Assembly: GCF_021440195.1 (NCBI RefSeq) | Contig: NZ_JAJTSZ010000013.1 | Location: 62,001 to 126,000 of the forward strand | Source of the DNA: Dyadobacter sp. CY356 | GTDB lineage: Bacteria; Bacteroidota; Bacteroidia; Cytophagales; Spirosomataceae | Direction of reading: 5' to 3' | Length of the DNA: 64,000 bases | Shown: positions 17,508 through 26,966 of the stretch, in pieces | Position numbering within the stretch: the stretch's first letter is position 1 | Layout of the letters: each line of letters starts with the position of its first letter | Made by a program: the position numbers and the translations under genes | Notes under the pieces: model-generated | What the model was told of the DNA's origin: nothing | Database searches by the model: none | Seen by the model: the letters and a program-made list of their open reading frames with translations, nothing else

Positions 17508-18569
17508 TTATTCCGTGGTTGGTAATTTTCCTTCAATCATCAATCCTGGCAATGATTCCGGATATTCTTCCCGTATAAATTCAATGATTTTTTCCCGGAC
17601 CAGACAACGCAGATCAAATGCTTGTGAGGAATTTCGGGCAGACATGATCGCACGGACAACCATAAATTGAGCCTGCGTATCAGTTACCTGCAATGCCCAG
17701 GATTTTCCATCCCAAAGAGGCGTATTCAACAAAATTTCTTCAAGCTTTTCACGTAATTTTTCAACCGGCGTGTGGTAATTTAGATTGAAGAAAGCAGTAC
17801 CGATTAATGTACTATCATTTCTGGTCCAGTTTTGAAATGGCTTTTCAATAAAATAAGTTATTGGTAAAACCATCCTCCGCAAATCCCAGATATTGACAAC
17901 GACATAGGTAAGATTTATTTCTTCAATTCGTCCCCATTCGCCTTCTACGATCACAACGTCGTCAATTTTGATCGGTTGGGTAAAGGCAATTTGAATACCG
18001 GCCAGAAGATTTCCAAGTGATTTTTGTGCTGCAAAACCAATGATCACACTGACAATTCCGGCAGATGTCAAAATACCGACACCATACTGGCGCACACTAT
18101 CAAAACTTAGCAACAAGATTGAAACGCCGCAAACGATTGTTAAAATGATTACAATCCTTTTAACAAATTTGATTTTGGTGTAAAGTTTTCTTGCTTCATT
18201 ATTATCCGGCGAATCAAAATCCAGTTTATCGATCAGGATCTTTTCAACAATGATCACAATACGCGTCATCAACCAGGTGCTGACCGCAATGAGCGCTATC
18301 TTACTGATTCCGTGGGTGAAATAATATTCCTTGTGAGAAGCCGAATAGATTTTTGTTATTAATGTAGTGATCAGTAGCGGTATGAAAAAATACAGAACAC
18401 TGGTCTGATTTTCATGAATTGCCCTGACAACCGGCCATTCCTTTTTTCTTGCGGTTATCGCAATCGATTTAATTACAATTGCACTGATCACAATACCAAT
18501 CACTGCTGCCAATAAGATGATCAGCCAGGGAGAGTTTTTGTAATCTAGTAATTCCAGAAAATTATTCAT
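17508..18569 (-). CDS. MscS-family mechanosensitive ion channel
   Basis: A 353-residue small-conductance mechanosensitive channel. Hydrophobic helices lie at about 14-36, 57-76, 87-107 and 134-158. The pore-lining helix and hinge are GILTSAGIVSVIIGFAAQKSLGNLLAGIQI near 167-196, with the Gly/Ala pattern and the conserved Q-LGN-AGI of MscS TM3. The beta domain follows with DDVVIVEGEWGRIEEINL. It opens on membrane tension to release solutes at hypo-osmotic shock. It starts 3 nt after the DUF1460 gene, so the two are translated together. Confidence 0.92.
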   Translation of the reverse strand: MNNFLELLDYKNSPWLIILLAAVIGIVISAIVIKSIAITARKKEWPVVRAIHENQTSVLYFFIPLLITTLITKIYSASHKEYYFTHGISKIALIAVSTWLMTRIVIIVEKILIDKLDFDSPDNNEARKLYTKIKFVKRIVIILTIVCGVSILLLSFDSVRQYGVGILTSAGIVSVIIGFAAQKSLGNLLAGIQIAFTQPIKIDDVVIVEGEWGRIEEINLTYVVVNIWDLRRMVLPITYFIEKPFQNWTRNDSTLIGTAFFNLNYHTPVEKLREKLEEILLNTPLWDGKSWALQVTDTQAQFMVVRAIMSARNSSQAFDLRCLVREKIIEFIREEYPESLPGLMIEGKLPTTE

Positions 18570-18572
18570 TGT

Positions 18573-19436
18573 TTATTGTTCTGTGAGCCGCGCCACGATC
18601 ATGCCCGTATGTTTGGGAACAGATGCCACGTATTCAGCTAATGGAAGGCTGGATAAGATTACTTTTTTTCCTGCCAGCGATGCGTGTATCAAGTAGGCAC
18701 GGTTCCCTATTTTTGTAATAATTCCCATGTGGTTGCAATCAAGACCTTCTACTGATGAAGTGAAGGCAACAATATCTCCGTCACGCAGCATAGGTTCTGT
18801 TTTTTGCAGCGATGCCTTTGGAATATAAGAATATTCTCTGCTGTTGATGATGTTTTCCTGCTCCTTAATTTTTTCCCAAACCTCCGTATTATCCAGAGCC
18901 GGATAAAAATTCGCGTGTGTGGACATAAAGTTTATTTCCTTTTTATATGGTATACCGCCCACTTTGGATGTTATATCTTCCAGCCGTCCACGTTTTTGAT
19001 TTTCATACATCCAGTCTAACACATAATGTAATCTGGAAGGATAACCGTCGATGATACCATCTCTGTAACGGATTTTGGTAAGTTCTGTTTTAAATCCGTC
19101 ATAATTCAGATTTTCACTTTTTGCAATGGCAAGGGCAATTGAACTTTCCACAAGGGTTGTACAATCCAGTCCGTCGAACTTACACACAAGCTTTTCTGTC
19201 GGATTTCCTTCCAGTGTACTTGCTACGTAAGGCATTCCCAGGAAAGATTCTGCCATGCGTAAAGTCTGCGTACCCAGATCGCCATTACCGGGCAGATCCA
19301 TTTTCTGGTTAAAAACTTTTTGCGTGGCTAACTGTGCCTGTGTTTCTTTTGAAAAAAATAGCAGTAATGAAAATGTGAATAATTTTAAAAAAGCAATTCT
19401 TATTTTCATTGCAGGTAATACTTTACCGCTCTTCAT
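18573..19436 (-). CDS. DUF1460 family secreted amidase-like protein
   Basis: A 287-residue protein. A signal peptide ends near ETQAQ (residue ~35); the ATG at codon 10 is an alternative start. DUF1460 proteins have an NlpC/P60-like fold and include N-acetylmuramoyl-L-alanine amidases acting on peptidoglycan. The likely catalytic Cys is in FDGLDCTTLVESS near residue 95, and the partner His may be in GLDCNHMGIITK near 239 or LIHASLAGKK near 253. It is immediately upstream of and probably coupled to the MscS channel, suggesting cell-wall or turgor work. Confidence 0.85.
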   Translation of the reverse strand: MKSGKVLPAMKIRIAFLKLFTFSLLLFFSKETQAQLATQKVFNQKMDLPGNGDLGTQTLRMAESFLGMPYVASTLEGNPTEKLVCKFDGLDCTTLVESSIALAIAKSENLNYDGFKTELTKIRYRDGIIDGYPSRLHYVLDWMYENQKRGRLEDITSKVGGIPYKKEINFMSTHANFYPALDNTEVWEKIKEQENIINSREYSYIPKASLQKTEPMLRDGDIVAFTSSVEGLDCNHMGIITKIGNRAYLIHASLAGKKVILSSLPLAEYVASVPKHTGMIVARLTEQ

Positions 19437-19598
19437 AACGTGATAATCTTTTGGGAGAAATTATTTTTGACAATAAAGTGAATTTTGTGCAATATCTATA
19501 TCGCTCAGGCCACCAAAACCGCTATTTAAGACAAATTTATCATATTTTGGAAATATAATTGTCTTCCTCAAAACGACTTCTTTTTACAACTTTCACAT

Positions 19599-21590
19599 CT
19601 AACGGTTAACAAACGCTTCGGGTAGCTCTTCATTGCTGGCAGCGGGCTCTTTAACCGGGAAAAAGAACGCGGAGCCGTGATGAAAAAATTGCCAGGAAAG
19701 ATTTCCTAACAGACTTTTCACCTCACCAAATTTCGCATTTCTGGATTTTAGAGCAAAGGCAATCGAAAGCCCGAAACTTACGAGCACGTTCATGATACCG
19801 ATACAGGAGATTCCAATGATGGAATTAATCCAGAGATCTGTTGATATTTGGCTGTGCAGTCCTGCAAAAGCCAGTCCGAAATTTCCGGATGCAAACGTGA
19901 TGTGACGGATATCCAGGGGGATACCCAACGTAAAACCGACAGCACTGGTAGCTCCCAGAAAAAAACCAAGGGCAAAATTTCCGGCCAGTGCGCCAAAATT
20001 ATGTTCAAGATAAAGTGCTATCCTGTTCAGTTTTTCCTGTCCGAAAAACCGGATAAGACCGGGATGACTTTTGATCCTCAAAGTATACTTGTCATAGATC
20101 CATTTATTCTCATAATACCCTGAAATTAAACCGGATACCATCAGATAAACACCAGCAATTGCAGCATGCGGAATAGCCAGACTTTCCCAGACATTCAGTT
20201 CTCCAATGAGTTTGATCGCTTTTGCGGCATCTGCAATATGATAACCATAGACATAATAATAAATCCTGTCCAAGCCATATGCAACCGGAAAAGCGATTGC
20301 CGCATTTCCTACCAACGATATAAACTGACTTCTGATAAGCCGGATCAGGAGCTGGGTAGTCGTTTCGAGCCAGTTGGGGTTTTCGCCGTTATTGCTCAGA
20401 TTTGCCGCAATGGTTGAAGCCGTCATCGCCGGCTGCTTGGTTGCAATTGTAAAACCAAGTATGTGGATCAGCATGAAACCGAGTGAGTAGTTCATGCTGT
20501 AAAAAAATGCTTCCCAGAAAATCGGTAAGTGTTGGAAGTATAACCTGGTTTTATTGCAGCATAATAAGCCTACAATAACGCCTCCGCCCAAAGCCCGCCG
20601 GAATAATTTCCAATAACCGGCCCTGTCCGAGGAAATGTAGTGCTGACCTGTTTTGGAAGTATTTTCAATTACCTTGAAGGTCAGCAATTGCAGATTTATT
20701 GAAAAATGTTTTCGCAGGCTGTATTTTGTATTTTCTGCGTACACAAACTCTTTGAGCAGTTGTGTAATAATCAGCCATTGTCTTGATTTTTCATTGGTTT
20801 GCAACAAATCAAGTAACTGGGTTAACCTTTTTAAGTACTGTTCCAGCTGCCGGATAATGGCTGTAAGCTGAAGACTTATTCCAAAAAGATCTTTGTGTTT
20901 GTAGATATAAGTTACCTGAGTTTTGCACTGGTTGATCATCACCAGAATATGTTTGTAATCATTAGCCCGGTCTTCATTTTTATAATCAAACTGGTTTAAT
21001 GTTTTCTCAACATACATCATTACTTCACGATTCAACCCAAGAAAAGGAGAGTCCAGATCATCGACACGAGGGATTTTTGAGACAACTTCGGGTTCTATTC
21101 CCAGATTTGCCGCGCGTTGTGCCAGAACCAGAATCGAGTTTAAAAGCTCTTTTTCGATATACTGGATCAGTGTCGGACTGTTTTCTTTGAAAATATCGGC
21201 AAAGAAATTACACCAGTTTTCATCCGGTATGGCCTGTACCCAGATGTAATCTTTTTTGTGATCAAAGAGATTATCAAATTGCGTACGAAGTTCAGTTTCT
21301 TCATGAACTGGCGGAAGGAATTTAAAACCCAAACGCGCAAATGCGTCAGAGAAAAAGCCCCGGTTAGCTCCGATTTCAGATTCAGTAAGTAATGAAACAA
21401 ATTTTGTTGATATAAGAACCGAATAAATTTGCTCAGCCAAAAGATCTTTTTCACGGCGGTCCATCAGGATAGTTGTGAGGATTTCGGAAAAAGGTTTACT
21501 CTCGCTGGCTTTTACCTGAAATGAACTTCTGATAAGCTCTATAAATTTCCCAAGATAATTAATACGGTTTGAATCTAAAACGCTGCTCAT
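19599..21590 (-). CDS. SSR/Gcr-family membrane protein (annotated as site-specific recombinase in databases)
   Basis: A 663-residue protein. The first ~330 residues are helical and soluble-looking, the second half contains several hydrophobic segments (GGGVIVGLLCCNKTR, AFFYSMNYSLGFMLIHILGF, GNAAIAFPVAYGLDRIYYYV, GNFALGFFLGATSAVGFTLG, GISCIGIMNVLVSFGLSIAF). This matches the family named site-specific recombinase, Gcr type. No tyrosine- or serine-recombinase catalytic motif is visible and the multi-helix membrane topology argues against DNA recombination, so the name should not be taken literally. No mobile-element context around it. Single gene; function unknown. Confidence 0.75.
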   Translation of the reverse strand: MSSVLDSNRINYLGKFIELIRSSFQVKASESKPFSEILTTILMDRREKDLLAEQIYSVLISTKFVSLLTESEIGANRGFFSDAFARLGFKFLPPVHEETELRTQFDNLFDHKKDYIWVQAIPDENWCNFFADIFKENSPTLIQYIEKELLNSILVLAQRAANLGIEPEVVSKIPRVDDLDSPFLGLNREVMMYVEKTLNQFDYKNEDRANDYKHILVMINQCKTQVTYIYKHKDLFGISLQLTAIIRQLEQYLKRLTQLLDLLQTNEKSRQWLIITQLLKEFVYAENTKYSLRKHFSINLQLLTFKVIENTSKTGQHYISSDRAGYWKLFRRALGGGVIVGLLCCNKTRLYFQHLPIFWEAFFYSMNYSLGFMLIHILGFTIATKQPAMTASTIAANLSNNGENPNWLETTTQLLIRLIRSQFISLVGNAAIAFPVAYGLDRIYYYVYGYHIADAAKAIKLIGELNVWESLAIPHAAIAGVYLMVSGLISGYYENKWIYDKYTLRIKSHPGLIRFFGQEKLNRIALYLEHNFGALAGNFALGFFLGATSAVGFTLGIPLDIRHITFASGNFGLAFAGLHSQISTDLWINSIIGISCIGIMNVLVSFGLSIAFALKSRNAKFGEVKSLLGNLSWQFFHHGSAFFFPVKEPAASNEELPEAFVNR

Positions 21591-21620
21591 AAGTTAGTAA
21601 GATTTAAGCGTTTATGCCGG

Positions 21621-21848
21621 TCAGGAATTATGTTGGCCGATCCGTAAATTCGGGATTTTGATAAAAGATATAATATTTTCCTTTTCAATAATTAGCTGTT
21701 TCGTTTCCGGCCAGTATAAATAAATGCCGTGCCATTGAAGTAAATTTAATACTTCTTTTAATTCGGATAGGACTTTTGCTTCAATAGTGCAAGGATGTAT
21801 TGGGATATTTAAATTTTCAATATGACAAAAGAAAACCCGCTTATCTTA
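21621..21848 (-). pseudogene. Possible gene remnant or small protein without a canonical start
   Basis: Reverse-strand frame open for about 74 codons and ending in TGA at 21621-21623. It reads like protein, for example LSELKEVLNLLQWHGIYLYW followed by PETKQLIIEKENIISFIKIP. There is no ATG, GTG or TTG in frame, and its 5' end runs into the right arm of the amylase terminator. It may be a decayed gene, a gene with a non-canonical ATT start, or chance. I cannot assign a family. Confidence 0.3.
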
Positions 21849-21877
21849 ATTTTAAAACTAAAAGATAAGCAGGCTTT
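21832..21877 (-). terminator. Intrinsic terminator of the amylase gene
   Basis: On the reverse strand AAAGCCTGCTTATCTT pairs with AAGATAAGCGGGTTTT (about 15 of 16 positions, with one mismatch) around a 14-nt loop, followed by CTTTTG. It lies 18 bp after the amylase stop codon. Confidence 0.75.
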
Positions 21878-21894
21878 CCAATTAGGTATTGATT

Positions 21895-23637
21895 CTAATT
21901 TATAAGAATTTCAAAAACATAAACGGATACCGGTGGTAATGTAAGCGCAATTCCGGTAGAAGTGATTTCTGATGGCTTAATATTCGGTGTCAGATTAAGC
22001 AATGGAAAAACCTGTTTGAGCGTATATGAACTTGTTGATTTGAGCTTCAATGAGTCAGTCCAGGCATCCTGTGGAATACGAACATTGGTATGGCAGGTTT
22101 TATCTCTGTCAAAATTATAGACAAACAAAAGTTTCTGTTTATCAGTGTAGCGCAGATAGCTGTAAATCCGGGTTTTATCATAATCCAGGCTTTGCCCATC
22201 AATATTTACATATTGAAGATCATAAAAATTCCCGGCATAAACGGCTTCATTATGGGTCACAAATTTGTTCAGGTTTTCATAAAAAGCGCGAAGTTTTTTC
22301 TGATCGCTGCCTAACAGTGCTCCGTCAAATTTTCCGCCGTTGGCAAATTCCTGGAATTCGGGAACACTCCAGTAATCAAAAATGGTTGTCCGGCCATCCT
22401 CTCCCTGAAAACCTTCTGACACGTTTGGATTCACGCCCAGTTCCTGACCAAAATAAATCATCACAGGTCCCGTGTGTAAGGTAGCACTAAGCGTCATAGC
22501 CGGTATGGCAATCCATGGATCACCGGCAAAATATTTGGAGGCAATCCGCTGTTCATCATGATTTTCCAAAAACCGCAACATATTTTCAGAAATGTCACCA
22601 GATTCCTGCTGCCATAATCTTGTGATATCTTCCACGGATCCGCCTCCCTCCATCAATTTGCGGAGAGCATTATACAATCCAACTTTATCGTACAAATAAG
22701 TAAACTGACCGTTCTTCAGATAGTTATGATATTGGGCCGGATTATAAATTTCAGCGATAAAAATGATGACAGGATTTACTTTTTTAATTTCCGGAATTAC
22801 CCAGCCCCAAAATTCCACAGGCACCATTTCGGCCATATCGCAGCGAAATCCGTCAACGCCTTTTCCCGTCCAGAATAACAGGATATCCCGCATTTTTAAC
22901 CATGTCGAAGGAATCGGATCAAAATAGGTGGTGTGTCCGTTCTGGTAATCAACTCCATAATTCAGTTTGATCGTTTCATACCAGTCGTACTGGCTTGGCT
23001 GCGCACGAAAAACGTCATTTCCTGTTGCTTTTGCCGGCCGCTCCATATACGGAGCCGTAACGTTAACAGGTGCTTTATGCCCTTCCGGAACAATAAAATC
23101 CTGGTTTGGAATGTAGTAAAAATTATTATTCGGACTAAAACTTACTGAGGTATCATCATCTTCGCCAAAATCTTTAATCCCGGCGGAGCGTGCAGTATCG
23201 GAATGGTATTGACGCGAAACGTGATTTGGGACGAAATCGATTATAACTTTTAGATCTGAGTCATGGGTTCTTTTTACCAGATCTTCAAATTCCTGCATCC
23301 GGTTTACTACATCAACAGCCAGATCCGGGTCCACATCGTAATAATCTTTCACGGCATAAGGCGAGCCTGCCATTCCTTTCACGATCAGCGGATGATCTGT
23401 TTTTATGCCAAATTCGGAGTAGTCTGTTAGCGTGGCATGTTCAATAATTCCTGTGTACCACACATGTGTGATACCAAATTTTTTAATCGCCTCCAGAGCT
23501 GTGGAAGTGATACCGTTAAATTTTCCGGAGCCGTTTTCAGAGATTGTCCCGTATATTTTGTTTGTTGTATTTTGATTATCAAATAATCGGGTAAAAATCT
23601 GATAAATGATATGTTTATCTTGATTGGTCGCAGGCAT
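21895..23637 (-). CDS. GH13 alpha-amylase family enzyme, cytosolic
   Basis: A 580-residue glycoside hydrolase. All four GH13 regions are present: DFVPNH (134-139), GFRCDMAE with nucleophile Asp267, FIAEIYNP with acid/base Glu296, and ENHDE with Asp361. A C-terminal beta domain ends with LPPVSVYVFEI. No signal peptide, so it acts in the cytosol on imported maltodextrins or related alpha-glucans, releasing maltose or glucose. It is divergent from pgmB and the GH65 gene, which together would complete phosphorolytic maltose use. GH13 subfamily and exact product cannot be fixed by eye. Confidence 0.9.
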   Translation of the reverse strand: MPATNQDKHIIYQIFTRLFDNQNTTNKIYGTISENGSGKFNGITSTALEAIKKFGITHVWYTGIIEHATLTDYSEFGIKTDHPLIVKGMAGSPYAVKDYYDVDPDLAVDVVNRMQEFEDLVKRTHDSDLKVIIDFVPNHVSRQYHSDTARSAGIKDFGEDDDTSVSFSPNNNFYYIPNQDFIVPEGHKAPVNVTAPYMERPAKATGNDVFRAQPSQYDWYETIKLNYGVDYQNGHTTYFDPIPSTWLKMRDILLFWTGKGVDGFRCDMAEMVPVEFWGWVIPEIKKVNPVIIFIAEIYNPAQYHNYLKNGQFTYLYDKVGLYNALRKLMEGGGSVEDITRLWQQESGDISENMLRFLENHDEQRIASKYFAGDPWIAIPAMTLSATLHTGPVMIYFGQELGVNPNVSEGFQGEDGRTTIFDYWSVPEFQEFANGGKFDGALLGSDQKKLRAFYENLNKFVTHNEAVYAGNFYDLQYVNIDGQSLDYDKTRIYSYLRYTDKQKLLFVYNFDRDKTCHTNVRIPQDAWTDSLKLKSTSSYTLKQVFPLLNLTPNIKPSEITSTGIALTLPPVSVYVFEILIN

Positions 23638-23809
23638 AGGAAATTTTCGGTGTTGTTAAAACAAAAGTACAAATATCAGGCACCGGGCTCATTATTTGTT
23701 TAAAATGAAAAGGAACGTTTCTTTCACAAGTAAAATTCGAAATGGAGCACTAATGTCAGGTTTATTGCTGATTATAGAATTACTTTTTTGAAATAACGTT
23801 GGATTACAT

Positions 23810-23823
23810 GAGCGAAAACGCTC
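23810..23823. promoter_or_regulatory. Candidate operator palindrome between amylase and pgmB
   Basis: GAGCG-AAAA-CGCTC, a two-fold symmetric 14-mer, sits 8 bp before TATTTTG (23831-23837), a degenerate -7 box for pgmB (start 23862). A repressor bound here would cover the pgmB promoter. It is followed by TTTTT, so a weak terminator is the alternative, but no rightward gene precedes it. Confidence 0.4.
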
Positions 23824-23861
23824 TTTTTACTATTTTGCAAGATATTAAATTTTGAAATAAT

Positions 23862-24518
23862 ATGCCGACTGTTCAAGCTTGCCTTTTTGATCTGGATGGA
23901 GTGATTGTAGATACTGCCAAATACCATTATCTCGCCTGGCGCCAGCTGGCCAATCAGCTGGGATTCGATTTAACACTGGAACAAAATGAGTTACTGAAAG
24001 GTATCAGCCGGATGGAATCTCTGGAAATTGTACTTGGAATTGGCGGGGTGAAATTAAGTGAAGAGGAAAAATTAAAGTATGCTGCCGAGAAAAACGCGCA
24101 GTATCTGGAATTTTGTAAACAAATTACTCCTGATGATGCGCTTCCGGGTGTTCGTGACTTTCTGGATGAACTGAAAGAGGGTGCGATAAAAACAGGTTTG
24201 GGATCTGCCAGTAAAAATGCGAAAACCATTCTGACAAATCTGGATATGCTTACTTATTTTGATACGATCGTCGACGGAAACCGCGCGACCATAGGGAAAC
24301 CTGATCCGCAGGTTTTTTTAATGGGTGCCCAAGATCTGGGCGTTGCGCCTGAACATTGTGTGGTTTTTGAAGATGCAGTTGCCGGAATTCAGGCTGCCAA
24401 AGCAGGAGGCATGATCGGTGTCGGGATAGGGCAAGCCTCCGTTTTGACCGAAGCAGATTATGTCATGCCGGGTTTTGATGGTGTGACGGTAAAAGATCTA
24501 TTCGATAAATTAAAATAA
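23862..24518 (+). CDS. pgmB: Beta-phosphoglucomutase
   Basis: A 218-residue HAD-superfamily enzyme that interconverts beta-D-glucose 1-phosphate and glucose 6-phosphate. The N-terminal motif LFDLDGVIVDTAKYHYLAW gives nucleophile Asp10 and acid/base Asp12. The cap-domain hinge residues follow in LKGISRMESLEIVL, and later motifs are GLGSASKNAK, GKPDPQVFLMGA and VFEDAVAGIQAAKAGG. Length is typical. It lies 64 bp before the GH65 phosphorylase, whose product is its substrate, so the two form a functional pair. Confidence 0.93.
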   Translation: MPTVQACLFDLDGVIVDTAKYHYLAWRQLANQLGFDLTLEQNELLKGISRMESLEIVLGIGGVKLSEEEKLKYAAEKNAQYLEFCKQITPDDALPGVRDFLDELKEGAIKTGLGSASKNAKTILTNLDMLTYFDTIVDGNRATIGKPDPQVFLMGAQDLGVAPEHCVVFEDAVAGIQAAKAGGMIGVGIGQASVLTEADYVMPGFDGVTVKDLFDKLK

Positions 24519-24582
24519 AACTCAACAGAATTTATACCGCCACAACTAATCGCTAAGAGCTGATCGCCAATAGCTGGAATCA

Positions 24583-26892
24583 ATGAAGAACTACATAACA
24601 CACGACGAATGGAACATTGTGGAGGATGGTTTCCATGCCGAGAACAATGAAATTACAGAAAGTCTGATGAGTCTCGGCAATGGCCGGATGGGTCAGCGCG
24701 GGAATTTTGAGGAACAATATACCGGAAAAACTTTACTGGGAAACTATGTAGCCGGTGTCTATTTTCCTGATAAAACACGTGTAGGCTGGTGGAAAAACGG
24801 TTATCCGAATTATTTTGCCAAAGTACTTAACGCCTGCAACTGGACAGGAATTGATATAAAAATCGGAGACGAAACGCTGGATTTGAATACCTGTCAGGTG
24901 GAAGATTTTCGCCGGGTCCTGAATATGAAGGAAGGGACTTTGGAACGTATCGCAACGGTTCAGCTTCCTGGCGGACGGCGTTTGAAAATCTATTCCAAAA
25001 GGTTTTGTAACATGGCTGATGATGAATCCGCGGCAATCCAGTATGCTGTCACGCCGCTGGACTTCACGGATACTTTTACGATTACGCCATATCTGGATGG
25101 AAATATCAGTAATAGGGATTCTAACTACGATGAAACTTTTTGGAATGAAATCCACAAAGAAACCAGTTTTTCAGAAGGTTATCTTGTTTTAGAAACAAAA
25201 GAAAATCCATACGGTGTTGAGCAGTTTCAGGTGGCAACAGGGATGGCTTTTGATATAAAAATGAACGGCCTGAAAACCGATTACCAATCGTTGCCTGCGC
25301 GTCGTGAAAAGTATGTGGCCGGTGTTGTACATATTGAAGTGAAAGAAGGAGACGAGCTGACGATTTTTAAGTATGCAGTTAATTTGTCTTCAACCAATTA
25401 TGCAAAAGACCAGCTGATTCCCGAAGCCAAAGCCTATATTAAGCGTATTTCGCAAAAAGGATTTGCACAACTTTATGCTGAACATGTGCAGGCCTGGGCG
25501 GATAAATGGGAGAAAAATGATATTACCATTGAAGGAGATATTGCTGCCCAACAGGGGATCAGGTTTAATATTTTCCATTTAAATCAGACCTATACCGGAG
25601 AAGACGAGCGCCTGAATATTGGCCCGAAAGGTTTTACCGGTGAGAAATACGGCGGAAGTACTTATTGGGATACCGAGGCTTATTGTATTCCATTCTATCT
25701 TTCAACGGCAGACGAAAAAGTTGCCAGAAATCTGCTTGTGTATCGTCACAAACATTTGCAGAAAGCCATTGAAAATGCTGAAAAATTAGGATTCAGCGGC
25801 GGTGCTGCACTTTATCCTATGGTAACGATGAATGGGGAAGAGTGCCATAATGAGTGGGAAATCACATTTGAGGAAATTCACCGGAACGGAGCCATTGCTT
25901 TTGCCATTTATGATTACACCAGATATACCGGCGATGAAAGTTATTTGTCGCAATACGGACTGGAAGTTCTAATTGGTATTTCAAGATTCTGGAAACAGCG
26001 GATTACCTGGTCTGCTGATAAAAAGCAGTTTGTAATGCTGGGTGTTACCGGACCGAACGAGTATGAAAACAATGTCAACAACAACTGGTATACCAATTAT
26101 ATCGCCTGCTGGACACTCCGGTATACTTTGGAGGTGATCAGTAAACTATGGGGTTCTGAACGTTTGAATGAAATCATTTTCCAGACGAATTTTAACCTGA
26201 ATGGTGAAATGGCGGATTGGAAAAACATTGCCGACAATATGCATTTTCCGTACGATCCGGAAAGACAGGTTTATTTGCAGCAGCAGGGATTTCTCGATAA
26301 GGAAATTTTGACAGTAAGTGATATTGCAGATCATCGCCCGATTAACCAGAAGTGGTCATGGGACAGAATTTTGAGATCATGTTTTATCAAACAGGCTGAT
26401 GTTTTGCAAGGGTTGTATTTGTTTGAAGATGATTTTTCTGTCGACGAAATCAAACGGAATTTTGAGTTTTATGAGCCTATGACGGTGCATGAATCTTCAC
26501 TTTCGCCTTGCGTCCATGCTATTCTTGCGGCAAAAATCGGATTGAAAGAAAAGGCATATGAAATGTATGTCCGCACTTCCCGGCTCGATCTGGATGATTA
26601 TAACAACGATACTGAGGACGGATTACATATCACTTCCATGGCCGGAACCTGGATGAGCGTTGTAAAAGGTTTTGCCGGTCAGCGGGTGAAAGACGGGATG
26701 TTGATTTTAAATCCATACATCCCAGAACAGTGGAATTCGTATTCTTTCAGGATTGGATTCCGGGGTGCATTGCTTCGCGTTGAGGTAACACAGGAAGGCG
26801 TGGCGGTGGAAAACATTTCAGATCACGACGTTACAATTTTGATCCATAATGAGCCGCTGCTTATTGCCGCGAATTCAACAGAAAGAAAATAA
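24583..26892 (+). CDS. GH65 family phosphorylase, maltose phosphorylase-like
   Basis: A 769-residue inverting disaccharide phosphorylase of GH65. The general-acid region GVTGPNEYENNVNNNWYTNY places the catalytic Glu at about residue 493. Other family segments are STYWDTEAYCIPF near 353-365 and HESSLSPCVHAILAA near 643-657, followed by the C-terminal beta domain. It would split a glucobiose with phosphate to glucose and beta-glucose 1-phosphate. Maltose is the likely substrate from the amylase/pgmB context, but kojibiose, trehalose and nigerose phosphorylases share the fold. Cytosolic. Preceded by pgmB. Confidence 0.9.
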   Translation: MKNYITHDEWNIVEDGFHAENNEITESLMSLGNGRMGQRGNFEEQYTGKTLLGNYVAGVYFPDKTRVGWWKNGYPNYFAKVLNACNWTGIDIKIGDETLDLNTCQVEDFRRVLNMKEGTLERIATVQLPGGRRLKIYSKRFCNMADDESAAIQYAVTPLDFTDTFTITPYLDGNISNRDSNYDETFWNEIHKETSFSEGYLVLETKENPYGVEQFQVATGMAFDIKMNGLKTDYQSLPARREKYVAGVVHIEVKEGDELTIFKYAVNLSSTNYAKDQLIPEAKAYIKRISQKGFAQLYAEHVQAWADKWEKNDITIEGDIAAQQGIRFNIFHLNQTYTGEDERLNIGPKGFTGEKYGGSTYWDTEAYCIPFYLSTADEKVARNLLVYRHKHLQKAIENAEKLGFSGGAALYPMVTMNGEECHNEWEITFEEIHRNGAIAFAIYDYTRYTGDESYLSQYGLEVLIGISRFWKQRITWSADKKQFVMLGVTGPNEYENNVNNNWYTNYIACWTLRYTLEVISKLWGSERLNEIIFQTNFNLNGEMADWKNIADNMHFPYDPERQVYLQQQGFLDKEILTVSDIADHRPINQKWSWDRILRSCFIKQADVLQGLYLFEDDFSVDEIKRNFEFYEPMTVHESSLSPCVHAILAAKIGLKEKAYEMYVRTSRLDLDDYNNDTEDGLHITSMAGTWMSVVKGFAGQRVKDGMLILNPYIPEQWNSYSFRIGFRGALLRVEVTQEGVAVENISDHDVTILIHNEPLLIAANSTERK

Positions 26893-26915
26893 TTTTATTT
26901 GGGATAAGTCAGTAT

Positions 26916-26966
26916 TTTATTGATCCGGTTAACTTGTGTTTACCGGATCAATAAATTTATTTTATC
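26916..26966 (+). terminator. Intrinsic terminator or attenuator between GH65 and DUF1080 genes
   Basis: TTTATTGATCCGGT pairs perfectly with ACCGGATCAATAAA (26942-26955) over 14 bp around a 12-nt loop, followed by TTTATTTTATC and then the ATG at 26967. The T tract is interrupted, so readthrough into the next gene is possible. Confidence 0.65.

Larger units (their letters stand above)
21591..21894. other. Intergenic region with terminator and an orphan reading frame
   Basis: 304 bp between the SSR gene and the amylase gene, both leftward. It holds the amylase terminator (21832-21877) and an unannotated start-less reverse-strand frame (21621-21848), both listed separately. Nothing else is evident. 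Confidence 0.5.

Noticed and set aside
19599..21590. Mobile element signalled by a site-specific recombinase name
   Set aside because: The protein is a membrane protein of the SSR family; no attachment sites, repeats or cargo genes surround it.
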